From NCBI RefSeq assembly GCF_022825805.1, contig NZ_JAJDWC010000105.1, positions 1 through 44,220 on the forward strand: DNA of 44,220 bases, given 5' to 3'. Positions 34,247 through 43,036 of the stretch are shown here, in pieces. The notes beneath the pieces were generated by a model, which had not been told where the DNA came from, searched no databases, and worked only from the letters and a program-made list of their open reading frames with translations. Numbering within the stretch: the first letter of the stretch is position 1; each line of letters starts with the position of its first letter. Origin of the DNA: Phaeobacter sp. Lineage in GTDB: Bacteria > Pseudomonadota > Alphaproteobacteria > Rhodobacterales > Rhodobacteraceae. A program made the translations under genes and the position numbers.

Positions 34247-36307
34247 TCAGCGGCGACCTTCGCGCAGCCAACCACCAATCAGCAGGAGGGACGACAGAGC
34301 AAGGACAATCCATCCCGGCAAAAGAGGCATCTGTCTGACTGAAACGGTGCGATAGGCATCACGCGGTGTCAGCCCGATCCAGCCGCGACCGGCTGCCACC
34401 CGTCCAGGGCGGACATCGCGCAAAATGGGTATGCCCTCCGACATGGCGCGAATACCACCTCGGGTGCTGGCCACGGCCGCGGCCATCACGTCGCCGGTTG
34501 CGATGGTTTGTTCAAACTCTCTGGGTGCTGCCGGACCAAGGCCAATGACGGTGTTCTGATCGCCCTCTGACAAACGGTACAAACCCGGCTCTGGGCCCTC
34601 GTAATTGCCTTCCCAACGGCCCGGGGCGCGCTCGGACAGGGTGATGTCCTGGGTGCTGCCATCCGGGTTGGTGATCGTGACGGCGCCGATATCATCCCCC
34701 AGGCTGCGCCGTTGGATGCGCATGGACTGCCCACTGGCGTCGGCGGTGAGGACATCCTCTTCTAATTCGGGCTCTTTCATCATCCAATGAGCGAGACGTC
34801 GCAGCAGTTCTAGCTGGGGCCCTCCCCCTTCATAGCCGCGGCTCCAGAGCCAGGCATGATCGGAGGCCAACAGCGCCACTCTGCCCTCGCCAACACGGTC
34901 CAGGATCAACAGGGGGCGTTCGTCGATCCCGTTCATCAAGGTCTGGCCTTGTGTGGCGGCGACATCAATCTGGCGCAACCAGCGTCCCCAGGTGTCTGCA
35001 GTATCCAGATCAGCGGTCACCGGGTGGCGGTTACCGAGGTCGGTGATTTGCGGAAGAAAGGCCTGTTCAAAGACCCGTGCCGATGGGTTTGCGGGCAGAA
35101 CAGACGACAGTGGCGACCGATAGATGCTGTCGGCACTTGCAAAATCTGGGCCGGCAGCGACCAATACAGCCCCTCCGTTCATCACATAATCTGCGACATT
35201 GCTGAGGTAGATGGCTGGCAGAATACCCCGACGCTGGTAGCGATCAAAGATGATCAGATCGAAATCGTCGATCTTCTCCAGAAACAATTCGCGTGTCGGA
35301 AACGCGATCAGGGACAGCTCGTCTACGGGGACGCCATCCTGCTTTTCCGGTGGCCGAAGGATCGTGAAATGGACCAGATCAACGGAGCTGTCCGATTTGA
35401 GAAGGTTGCGCCAGGTGCGCCCGCCCGGATGTGGCTCCCCGGATACCAGCAAGACCCGTAGCCTGTCTCGCACACCATTTATCTGCACCAAGGCGGTGTT
35501 GTTGCGATCTGTCAGTTCATTCTCGGCGGTTGGAACAGTGAATTGAATGACGTTGCGGCCGCCATGGGGCAGGGTGACCGGCAATTCCAGATCAACGCCC
35601 GTGGGCAAAGTGTAGCGCTGAGGCGGCTCGCCACCGATGGAAATTGCCAAGACGGCCAAGTCTGAACCGGCGGGTGCCGCCCCTTGATCTTCGATCCGCA
35701 GCGTAAGGGTAACGGGTTCGCCAATAATGGCGAAGCTGGGCGCGTTCTTGACGATCAGCCTGCGGTCCCAGTCATCGGGTTGGCCGGTCATCAACAGATG
35801 CAGAGGCGCGGGAAGATCGGGTGCCAGCGGGGCATCATGGATCTGCCCATCGCTGAGCGCGATGATCCCAGCAACACGGTTGCTGGGCAGGTCTGCCAAT
35901 GTATCGCGCAGCGTTCCCATCAGTGTTGTGCCGCTGTTGTCGTCGGTGCCGCCGTCGCTGTTTTGATTGTCGATGTCCACCCAGCGTACGTCTGTGTTGG
36001 CCCGGTTGTTCAGAGCGGCTTGCACGGCGGCGCGGGCGTCTTGCATTTGCGCGGGCCGGTCTGCCAGTTGTTGGCTGGCTGTCTGGTCGTCCAGCACCAC
36101 GACAATATCGTTCAAGGTGGCGCGGTCTTCGGTTTGAATGACCGGGCCGCTCAAGGCTGCCAGAATGACGGCTGCCGCTAACGCCCGCAGTGGCCAGCCG
36201 ATCAAGCGCCGCCATATCGCAAGCACGGTTGCGGCCAGCGAAACAAACGCCAGAACCCAGAGGACAGCCCAGGGCACCATCGGGTCAAAAAGCACAACCT
36301 GTGTCAT
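34247..36307 (-). CDS. large membrane protein of MoxR cluster, degenerate VWA and GATase-like
   Basis: A 686-aa protein with two N-terminal TM segments (about residues 10-31 and 40-58), a long soluble part and one C-terminal TM helix (LLPGWIVLALSSLLLIGGWL). Just after TM2 a VWA-like strand, DIVVVLDDQTASQ, occurs where a MIDAS DxSxS would sit, but the Ser pattern is absent. The middle has a GATase1-like region (DFDLIIFDRYQRRGILPAIYLSNVADYVMNGGAVLVAAG). The late part contains a beta-rich segment (GRWEGNYEGPEPGLYRL). I start at ATG 36307, 10 bp after the stop of the previous gene; the ORF to 36352 overlaps that gene. The function is unknown; likely an envelope partner of the MoxR ATPase. Confidence 0.82.
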   Translation of the reverse strand: MTQVVLFDPMVPWAVLWVLAFVSLAATVLAIWRRLIGWPLRALAAAVILAALSGPVIQTEDRATLNDIVVVLDDQTASQQLADRPAQMQDARAAVQAALNNRANTDVRWVDIDNQNSDGGTDDNSGTTLMGTLRDTLADLPSNRVAGIIALSDGQIHDAPLAPDLPAPLHLLMTGQPDDWDRRLIVKNAPSFAIIGEPVTLTLRIEDQGAAPAGSDLAVLAISIGGEPPQRYTLPTGVDLELPVTLPHGGRNVIQFTVPTAENELTDRNNTALVQINGVRDRLRVLLVSGEPHPGGRTWRNLLKSDSSVDLVHFTILRPPEKQDGVPVDELSLIAFPTRELFLEKIDDFDLIIFDRYQRRGILPAIYLSNVADYVMNGGAVLVAAGPDFASADSIYRSPLSSVLPANPSARVFEQAFLPQITDLGNRHPVTADLDTADTWGRWLRQIDVAATQGQTLMNGIDERPLLILDRVGEGRVALLASDHAWLWSRGYEGGGPQLELLRRLAHWMMKEPELEEDVLTADASGQSMRIQRRSLGDDIGAVTITNPDGSTQDITLSERAPGRWEGNYEGPEPGLYRLSEGDQNTVIGLGPAAPREFEQTIATGDVMAAAVASTRGGIRAMSEGIPILRDVRPGRVAAGRGWIGLTPRDAYRTVSVRQMPLLPGWIVLALSSLLLIGGWLREGRR

Positions 36308-36317
36308 CCTGCGCGCC

Positions 36318-39248
36318 TCATTGCCCGAGCCTGTCCAGAAGTGCCGGAACATGGACCTGGTCCGATTTATAGTTTCCGGTCAGCACATGCATCACCAGGT
36401 TGATCCCAAACCGGTTGGCCAATTCTCGTTGCCGCTCCCCTGCATAGCCGCGCCCGACTGGCAGCAGTGGGCGGCCGTTGGTATCAATCGCCCAGGCCCC
36501 TGCCCAGTCATTGCCACCTATGATGACAGGTGTGACCCCATCGTTGAGGTTGCGGAACGGAAGCCCTTCGATCTGTTCTGCGTCTTCTGGCGCGGCTTCG
36601 ACCCAGACGGTGCCGCGGGTATGGCGGCCGGGGAAATCCTGCAAGAGATAGAAGGTGCGCGTCAGCACATGATCGCGCGGCACTGGTTCAAGCGGTGGAA
36701 TATCCAGCCGCAGCGCCAATTGTTGCAGGCGTCGCCCGGCTGCGCTGCTGGCGCCCGACAGGGTGAGATCTGCATCGCGGGTGTCAAACAGGATCATGCC
36801 GCCAGTGCGCAAATAGGTGTTCAACCTGTCGTAGGCTTCACCCGATGGCATCTTCTGGTTTGCGGTCACAGGCCAATAAAGGATTGGGAAAAACGATAGT
36901 TCGTCCCGGTTGAGATCAACGCCAACAGGTTCAGCAGGTTCAACAGACGTGCGAAAGCGCAGAGTGTTTGACAGCCCGCGCAGCCCATCGCGTGCAAGCT
37001 GGTCGACGCGGCTGTCGCCCGTGATGACATGCGCGAGTGTCAATTCCGAGGCCAACAGCGCAGCCAGCGAGTTATCCAGGTCGCTTTGGTCTTGTGCGGC
37101 TGAGTTTGGCGCGGCTGAAGTTGGGGCCGTGCCCTGGGCTGTATCCTGTGCCTGTGCTTTGCCTGCGGGCAGCAACAACCCAACCAACAGTAGACCCAGC
37201 ATCGCCATGGTCAATGTGGCCTGGCCCGCAGAAGGACGGGGTGTATTGCTCGATCCACGCCGCAGTTTCCCTGACAATGCCAGCGTTGCAATCGCATCCA
37301 GCGCCAGTGCGATCAGCGCCAGACTGAGCAAGAGGCCGCTCAGGTCTGTTTCGGGGTTGGTCCCGTAGCGATTGACAGGGATTGAAGAGGGCCAGGTGGC
37401 GGGCTGCAAGCGTTCATCCGGTTGCAGGATGTTGCGGGCAATCTGGCGATCACCATTCTGGTACAGGCCTGGCCGAAGGTCCGGACCAATCGTGGCGGTG
37501 ATCAAATCTGGTCCTGCAACGCCGGGCAGCGCGTCTGCCTCCTGCAAAGTGCCGAACCCATCCAGCACCTGAACGGGTGACCAGGTGCTGCCCTCCATTT
37601 CTATGGCGGTTGGCGCGTTGATCCCGCTGGCGATGGAGAGCCGCTCCAGCATTTGCACAAACAGCCCTGACAGCGGTAGCGAGCTCCATTCTGCATTGGC
37701 AGTGACATGAAACAGCACGACCTGTCCCGCGCCGATTGCCTTGCGCGTGACCAGAGGTGTGCCATCACTCAATTCCGCGATCACCCGGTCTGCGAGGTCC
37801 GGATCCGGTTGCGCGACGACCTGTGAGCTGACGGTAACATCTGGTGGGATCGCAAGGCCAAAAAACGATGAGGTTTCGCGGAATGGCGCCAGGGTTTTCT
37901 CTTCCCCCCAGCTCATGGCACCGCCGACGCTGCGGCCCCCGGCGCGCAAGCGGACGGGCAACAGTGGCGTGTCGCTTTCCCTTGCGGCATCGCTGGCGGC
38001 CAATTTCGGTCCCGCAAAGCGCAAGAGTACGCCGCCTGTGTCGATCCAATCGATGAGTTGGTTTTCAAGATCAGTTGGCAATCGCGCTGTATCGGCCAGG
38101 ACGATTACATCGGGGTTGGCGGGCAACAGATCCGTCAACCCACCGTCAAGAATGGTGGCGGTTGGTTCCAGCGCTTTGCGCAGGTAGTGGAGCGGCGACA
38201 AAAGGGCGAGCCCTTCATTCCCGCTTTGTGAAGAAATCAGCGCCACTTTGCGGCGTTGCAAGCTGTCATCGCTCAGTACGGTTGCGCCTGCACTCTCGAT
38301 GCCCTGGATTTGAAACTGGCGTACACGGGCACGCAGTTCAGCGGGCATGGACAGCCGGGCGCTGGCGATGTCTGGAGACTGTGCTGTGGCGAAATCTATC
38401 GTTACCGAACCTAGGGTGCGTGGCGTCCCATTGGGATCCGGCCCCCGCGCCAAAACCGTGATCTGGTCGCTTTGCCCTGGGGCAGTGCCCGCGGATATCT
38501 GGCTGCTGTCCTCAGCTGCTGCACCAGGCCCCGAACCGGCGCGCGTGACGCTGATGTCAAGCGTGCCATCAACGGTCCGAACGGGGTGCAGCGCAACGGT
38601 CGCAGTGGGATGCTGATAGACCGTCACCGCGCCTTTGTCAGAGAGAAGGTCCACCAGATCGCGGCGTCCAGGGAAGTCCAGCCCATCGCTGAACCACAAC
38701 GTTTCAAGCGGGCCATCAAGTGCAGTGATCGCATCCTGTGCAGCCGTTAAACTGTCGCCAGCTGGCGACCAGGGAAGCGGCACCGCGCCGACGATCTGCT
38801 GCTGCCAGCGGTTGGCTGATTGAAACACCACCGGTTCCGGCGCGGTCAGGCGAAGCAAGGCCACGGGCCGTTCGGCGCGACCGGCAGAGGTGAGGATTTG
38901 ATCCAGCTCTTCTTGTGTGCGCGTCCAATTCGGAGCCCCGGCCCAGGTGCTGTCGAGCACCAGCAGCAACGGGGTACGGCTGGATGTTTCCGCCTGCGGG
39001 TTCAGTACGGGCCCGGACAATCCGATAATTGCCGCCGCCACGATGATCATCCGCAGCAGCATCAGCCACCAAGGGGTGCGATCAGACAGGCTGTCGTCAT
39101 CGCGCAAGCCCAACAGCAATGTCACTGCCGGGAAATACAGCCGTTTCGGCGCAGGGGGCACGGCGCGCAAAAGCCACCATAGCACCGGCAGCATGACCAG
39201 CGCGGATAGCAACCAGGGGGTTGCAAATCCTATGCCGAAAAAAGCCAT
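36318..39248 (-). CDS. BatA-like N-terminus fused to DUF4159 protein
   Basis: A 976-aa protein. Residues 1-85 match the aerotolerance-regulator N-terminal type (two TM helices, with PPAPKRLYFPAVTLLLGL between them). A VWA-like strand LLLVLDSTWAG follows, with the MIDAS Ser residues replaced (D99-S-T-W-A). The middle includes a GATase1-like stretch (NPDVIVLADTARLPTDLENQLIDW). Two more hydrophobic segments lie near residues 645-665 and 676-697; the second ends in KAQAQD, like an internal signal peptide. The C-terminal 220 or so residues are DUF4159 (NRDELSFFPILYWPV, RTGGMILFDTRDAD, NDWAGAWAIDTNGRPLLPVG). ATG 39248 overlaps the DUF58 stop by 1 nt (TAATG). The molecular role is unknown. Confidence 0.87.
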   Translation of the reverse strand: MAFFGIGFATPWLLSALVMLPVLWWLLRAVPPAPKRLYFPAVTLLLGLRDDDSLSDRTPWWLMLLRMIIVAAAIIGLSGPVLNPQAETSSRTPLLLVLDSTWAGAPNWTRTQEELDQILTSAGRAERPVALLRLTAPEPVVFQSANRWQQQIVGAVPLPWSPAGDSLTAAQDAITALDGPLETLWFSDGLDFPGRRDLVDLLSDKGAVTVYQHPTATVALHPVRTVDGTLDISVTRAGSGPGAAAEDSSQISAGTAPGQSDQITVLARGPDPNGTPRTLGSVTIDFATAQSPDIASARLSMPAELRARVRQFQIQGIESAGATVLSDDSLQRRKVALISSQSGNEGLALLSPLHYLRKALEPTATILDGGLTDLLPANPDVIVLADTARLPTDLENQLIDWIDTGGVLLRFAGPKLAASDAARESDTPLLPVRLRAGGRSVGGAMSWGEEKTLAPFRETSSFFGLAIPPDVTVSSQVVAQPDPDLADRVIAELSDGTPLVTRKAIGAGQVVLFHVTANAEWSSLPLSGLFVQMLERLSIASGINAPTAIEMEGSTWSPVQVLDGFGTLQEADALPGVAGPDLITATIGPDLRPGLYQNGDRQIARNILQPDERLQPATWPSSIPVNRYGTNPETDLSGLLLSLALIALALDAIATLALSGKLRRGSSNTPRPSAGQATLTMAMLGLLLVGLLLPAGKAQAQDTAQGTAPTSAAPNSAAQDQSDLDNSLAALLASELTLAHVITGDSRVDQLARDGLRGLSNTLRFRTSVEPAEPVGVDLNRDELSFFPILYWPVTANQKMPSGEAYDRLNTYLRTGGMILFDTRDADLTLSGASSAAGRRLQQLALRLDIPPLEPVPRDHVLTRTFYLLQDFPGRHTRGTVWVEAAPEDAEQIEGLPFRNLNDGVTPVIIGGNDWAGAWAIDTNGRPLLPVGRGYAGERQRELANRFGINLVMHVLTGNYKSDQVHVPALLDRLGQ

Positions 39249-40168
39249 TATGCGCGCCCTCGTTGGAGAGCATGAAACAGCCACATCAAAGCGGTCTGCG
39301 CGTTTTCACCGGTATGGTGCACACCGAATTGCCAGCCTGCGGATCGACAGAGCGCATCCAGCATGTCCCGGCGTTCTGCTAGTCGCGCGAGATAACGCTC
39401 CTTCAGAGCGGCGGCTTTCAGGGTTTCGTGCCGCAGAGTGCCCGAGACGCCTTCGAAAATCGTGCGACCTTCGAACGGAAATGTTTCTTCGCTCGGGTCC
39501 AAAATCTGCAGCAATACGCCTTGCACACCCCTGTCTGCGGCTTTGGCCAGTGCTTGCTGCAAGGCCTCAGAGGGTCCCAGAAAGTCAGAGACAAACACAA
39601 CGCGCGACTGCGGATGCAATCCGCGATCCTCTGGTGGGGCGTAATCCTGGCTATGGTCCTCAACGCTGAAATGTTCGGCCAACCGCATGATCTGTGTCTG
39701 CCCCCGTCGTGCGGGCAAGCGGCCCCCTGTCAGGCCCACGCGTTCCCCGCCACGGAGCATCAGGATCGACACCGCAAGGGCCAGGATGCGGGCTCGATCC
39801 AGCTTTGTGGGTTGGTTTGGGTCTGCGCTGAACTGCATAGATCGCCCCTGATCCACCCAGAGGTGCACCGTCTGCGCAATCTGCCATTCACGTTCGCGCA
39901 CAAATTGCTGGTCACTTTTGGCGGATTGGCGATGGTCGATCATCCGGCGGCTGTCGCCGATCTGAACCGGGCGGTATTGCCAGAAATCATCGCCCATCCC
40001 GGCGCGTCGACGCCCGTGTTCACCCAGAATGACGGAACTCGCCAGGTGTTTCGCCTGAACCAACAGAGGCGGCAGCCGGCTGGCTTCTGCTTCGGCTTGC
40101 CGCCGCAATTGGCCGGTGGGCGGCGTTATGGCCGCCTCGGCTTTTGGGGTGGCAAGGCGGTCGCTCAC
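39248..40168 (-). CDS. DUF58-domain protein of MoxR cluster
   Basis: A 306-aa protein with a DUF58 domain, the usual partner of MoxR ATPases. The core motif GDSRRMIDHRQSAK (normally GDxxRxIDWxxxAR) is near residue 70, followed by a VWA-like fold start (HLWVDQGRSMQFSADP) where the DxSxS pattern reads DQGRS. A second region has RVVFVSDFLGPSEALQQAL. No TM helices are visible, unlike many DUF58 proteins. The start is GTG 40168, overlapping the moxR stop by 4 nt (GTGA), and it ends in a TAATG junction with the next gene. Confidence 0.9.
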   Translation of the reverse strand: MSDRLATPKAEAAITPPTGQLRRQAEAEASRLPPLLVQAKHLASSVILGEHGRRRAGMGDDFWQYRPVQIGDSRRMIDHRQSAKSDQQFVREREWQIAQTVHLWVDQGRSMQFSADPNQPTKLDRARILALAVSILMLRGGERVGLTGGRLPARRGQTQIMRLAEHFSVEDHSQDYAPPEDRGLHPQSRVVFVSDFLGPSEALQQALAKAADRGVQGVLLQILDPSEETFPFEGRTIFEGVSGTLRHETLKAAALKERYLARLAERRDMLDALCRSAGWQFGVHHTGENAQTALMWLFHALQRGRA

Positions 40169-41172
40169 GCGGCGGCTCCTTGATGGTTGAGTTCACTGGC
40201 GGTTATGGAGATGAGATCTGCCAGACTGTCGCCGCGGGCGCGTGCAGAGAAGTTCAAAGCCATCCGATGGCTGAGCACCGGTTGCGCCATGTCCAGCACG
40301 TCATCAGCGTTCGGTGCCAGGCGTCCCTGCAGCAGGGCGCGTGCGCGCACCGCAAGCATCAGCGCTTGCGCAGCGCGGGGGCCGGGACCCCAGGCAACCG
40401 TCTGGCGAACGCGCTCTGTTGCCTCCGGTTCGGTTGGGCGGAAAATACGCACCAGGTCGAGGATCATCTCGACGATGCTGTCGCCCACGGGCATCCGGCG
40501 TAGCAGTGTCTGAGCCATGACCAACTCGTCGGCGGTGAACACTTCGTGGACCTCTGCTTCTTCGACGCCAGTGGTGGCCAACAAGATGTCGCGTTCGGTG
40601 TCACGGGTCGGGAAGGGCACGTCGATCTGCAACAAGAAACGGTCCAACTGTGCCTCTGGCAGCGGGTAGGTGCCTTCCTGTTCAATCGGGTTCTGGGTGG
40701 CCAAAACGTGAAACGGTTTCCCCAATGGCCTGTCTGCACCTGCGACGGTGACGATCCGTTCTTGCATCGCTTGTAGCAAGGCTGATTGGGTCCGCGGGCT
40801 GGCGCGGTTAATTTCATCGGCCATCAGCAATTGGCAAAAAATCGGCCCGGGCATGAAGCGGAAGCCGCGGCTGCCATCGCTGGCTGTTTCCAGCACCTCT
40901 GATCCGAGGATATCCGCAGGCATGAGATCCGGGGTGAATTGGACACGATTGCCAGACAGCCCCATCACTGTCGACAATGTTTCCACCAATCGAGTTTTGC
41001 CCAGACCAGGAAGGCCAATCAACAGTCCATGTCCACCGCACAGCAAGGTGCTGAGCGTGAGGTCCACCACGCGCTCCTGTCCGATGAAGCGCCGCGTGAT
41101 GGAGGCTTTCGCCTCTGACAACTTTTGTTCCAGCGCTTCAATTTCGGCCAGTAGATCGTCGGGTCCTGACAT
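40165..41172 (-). CDS. MoxR-family AAA+ ATPase
   Basis: A 335-aa AAA+ ATPase thought to act as a chaperone for assembly or activation of VWA-linked envelope complexes. Walker A is GLPGLGKT (residues 53-60). Walker B is LLMADEINRASP, sensor 1 is ATQNPIEQEGTYPLPEAQLDRF (MoxR signature) and sensor 2 lies in WGPGPRAAQAL. ATG 41172 is 52 bp from the divergent DUF1285 gene. It is the first gene of a four-gene, tightly overlapping set. Confidence 0.95.
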   Translation of the reverse strand: MSGPDDLLAEIEALEQKLSEAKASITRRFIGQERVVDLTLSTLLCGGHGLLIGLPGLGKTRLVETLSTVMGLSGNRVQFTPDLMPADILGSEVLETASDGSRGFRFMPGPIFCQLLMADEINRASPRTQSALLQAMQERIVTVAGADRPLGKPFHVLATQNPIEQEGTYPLPEAQLDRFLLQIDVPFPTRDTERDILLATTGVEEAEVHEVFTADELVMAQTLLRRMPVGDSIVEMILDLVRIFRPTEPEATERVRQTVAWGPGPRAAQALMLAVRARALLQGRLAPNADDVLDMAQPVLSHRMALNFSARARGDSLADLISITASELNHQGAAA

Positions 41173-41224
41173 GACTTTCCCTCATAGGCGAATATATGGT
41201 CTTACTGTATCGCGTTGACAGAAA

Positions 41225-41878
41225 ATGGCAAAAGCAATGAGCGGACAAAATCCCGTGACCCCCGACTCCGATGAACCGCAAACACCAGCGGTAAATGGTG
41301 CAAATGGCGCATCCCAACAGCCAAGCGCAGAGGGCCTCGCTGCGGCTGCGAAGGTTGCGAGCAAAAGCGGCAAACCTCCGGTACATCTGTGGAATCCGCC
41401 GTTTTGCGGCGATCTGGACATGCGCATCGCGCGGGATGGCACCTGGTTCTATCTCGGCACGCCGATTGGCCGGTTTGAACTGGTGAAATTGTTTTCATCC
41501 ATCCTGAAACTGGAGGACGGAAAATACTTTCTTGTGACCCCGGTGGAAAAGGTTGGGATCACGGTTGATGACGCGCCTTTCGTGGCGGTGGATTTCGATG
41601 CAGTGGGCGAGGGGCAAGGCCAGGACCTGGCATTTGTCACCCATGTTGGCGACGAAATCACGGCCTCTGCCAGCCACCCCATTCGGGTGGTGAGGGATGA
41701 AACCACCGGCGAGCCATCGCCGTACATCTTGGTGCGAGATGGTTTGGAAGCCTTGATCGACAGGAAGAGCTTTTATCGTCTGATCGACCTTGGCACGCAT
41801 CACGACGGGTGGTTCGGGCTTTGGTCTGGGGGGGTGTTTTTTCAGGTGATCCCGTCGGAAGAGCTGCTGGATCCGTGA
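41225..41878 (+). CDS. DUF1285-domain protein
   Basis: A 217-aa protein of unknown function. The first 55 residues are low in complexity (Ala, Pro, Asn, Gln). The DUF1285 domain follows: LWNPPFCGDLDMRIARDGTWFYLGTPIGR, then FLVTPVEKVGITVDDAPFVAVDFD, DLAFVTHVGDEITA and SFYRLIDLGTHHDGWFGLWSGGVFFQV. The start may be ATG 41225 or 41237; neither has a clear ribosome site. It is divergent from moxR by 52 bp. Adjacency of DUF1285 to the MoxR cluster is, to my recollection, common in Rhodobacterales. Confidence 0.85.
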   Translation: MAKAMSGQNPVTPDSDEPQTPAVNGANGASQQPSAEGLAAAAKVASKSGKPPVHLWNPPFCGDLDMRIARDGTWFYLGTPIGRFELVKLFSSILKLEDGKYFLVTPVEKVGITVDDAPFVAVDFDAVGEGQGQDLAFVTHVGDEITASASHPIRVVRDETTGEPSPYILVRDGLEALIDRKSFYRLIDLGTHHDGWFGLWSGGVFFQVIPSEELLDP

Positions 41879-42148
41879 CCTGATCTGACCGCGGCAATTT
41901 ATGGCCGCTTCGACGGGTGGTTTGCGCGGGAAGTCGCCGTTTTTGAGCGGTCGTGTCAATTTATAGAAAATTCGACGGAAAAGCCGCTCAAAAACCGGAA
42001 AGATCTGAGGCAGATTGCGGATAGACGCTGGGGGGCGTTGTGGTTTGCGGTCCGGCTGCCCATAGGATCTGACCACATAAGGACACAATGAACCTCCGAC
42101 GCGAGAGCAGGGCCGCCGGGTATCTGGTGGCGTCAGAGGAGAGAGCCC
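41879..42148. other. 270-bp region rich in short repeats
   Basis: This lies between the DUF1285 gene and hyi. It contains a direct repeat of CAATTTAT-N6-TTCGACGG (41895-41916 and 41957-41978) and an inverted repeat GTTTTTGAGCGG / CCGCTCAAAAAC (41939-41950 and 41984-41995). A short ORF of 33 codons starts at ATG 42088 after AAGGA and overlaps the start of hyi in another frame. No recognised gene. Confidence 0.6.
41939..41995. repeat. 12-bp inverted repeat with nested hairpin
   Basis: Arms GTTTTTGAGCGG (41939-41950) and CCGCTCAAAAAC (41984-41995) are perfect. Inside, GTC-AATTT and AAATT-C-GAC (41955-41974) can extend the pairing. The T-run comes before the GC part on both strands, so it is not an intrinsic terminator. 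Confidence 0.75.
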
Positions 42149-42904
42149 ATGCCGAAATTCGCAGCCAACCTTTCGCTGCTGTTTGCTGAATTGCCCTATC
42201 TGGAACGGTTTCCCGCCGCGATGCAGGCAGGGTTTGATGCGGTTGAAATCCTGTTTCCCTATGAATTGGCTGCCAAAGAAACCCAGCGGGCCTTGTTGGC
42301 CAACGGTTTGGATCTGTTGCTGATTAATGCGCCGCCGCCCAACTATACCGGGGGTATGCCCGGCTATGCCGCCCTTCCGATGGGCACGGATCGGTTCCAA
42401 CGCGATATTCGACGGGTGCTCCGTTATGCGGACGTGTTGCGCCCCAAGATGATCCACATCATGGCTGGATACGCAAAAGGCGAGGTCGCCAAGAAAACAC
42501 TGATCGACAATCTGAAATGGGCGGCGGATTTTGCGCCTGGCCAGCAGTTCACCATCGAACCGTTGAACGCCGGTGATCAGCCGGGGTATTTTTTGGATGA
42601 TTACAATCTGGCGGTAGAGGTCCTGGAGTCCGTGGACCGGCCAAACGTGGGCTTGCAGTATGATGCCTATCACGCGCAGCTGATCCACGGTGATGCGGTG
42701 AAAGTCTGGGACGCTTTTGGAGATCGGGCCGTGCATGTGCAGATCGGCGCAGCACCAGGACGTTGTGAGCCGGGGACGGGCCCTGTGGATTTCGAAGAGC
42801 TGTTTGCGGCAATTGATGCCAGTTCCTATGCTGGTTGGGTCAGCGCAGAATACACGCCATCAACCCGCCGCACCGAAGACAGCCTGGCCTGGATGCGCCG
42901 ATAG
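42149..42904 (+). CDS. hyi: hydroxypyruvate isomerase
   Basis: A 251-aa TIM-barrel isomerase that interconverts hydroxypyruvate and tartronate semialdehyde in glyoxylate/glycerate metabolism. Family marks are MPKFAANLSLLFAELPYLERFPAAMQAGFDAVEILFPYE at the N-terminus, IHIMAG, FTIEPLNAGDQPGYFLDDYN (metal-binding Glu), LQYDAYHAQ and VSAEYTP near the end (second Glu). GAGGAGAGAG precedes the ATG. No gcl, garR or glxK gene is next to it, so it is probably transcribed alone. Confidence 0.93.
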   Translation: MPKFAANLSLLFAELPYLERFPAAMQAGFDAVEILFPYELAAKETQRALLANGLDLLLINAPPPNYTGGMPGYAALPMGTDRFQRDIRRVLRYADVLRPKMIHIMAGYAKGEVAKKTLIDNLKWAADFAPGQQFTIEPLNAGDQPGYFLDDYNLAVEVLESVDRPNVGLQYDAYHAQLIHGDAVKVWDAFGDRAVHVQIGAAPGRCEPGTGPVDFEELFAAIDASSYAGWVSAEYTPSTRRTEDSLAWMRR

Positions 42905-43036
42905 CTCGGGCAGCGCCGACGCTGATGGAAGCCGTGACGCAGCAGGAAAGACCACCGTCGGCAACGATTTCGTGAGTTGAATTGCCTCCGAGTTTTGGCC
43001 CATAGCCTTGGGAAAAGAACGGCAGTGGAGAATGCA

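Noticed and set aside
34044-34355. A 103-codon plus-strand frame in the gap before the MoxR cluster end
   Set aside because: No suitable ribosome site, and it runs 109 bp into the opposite coding gene.
41939-41995. Intrinsic terminator for the DUF1285 gene
   Set aside because: The T-run precedes the GC stem on both strands and no U-tract follows the hairpin.
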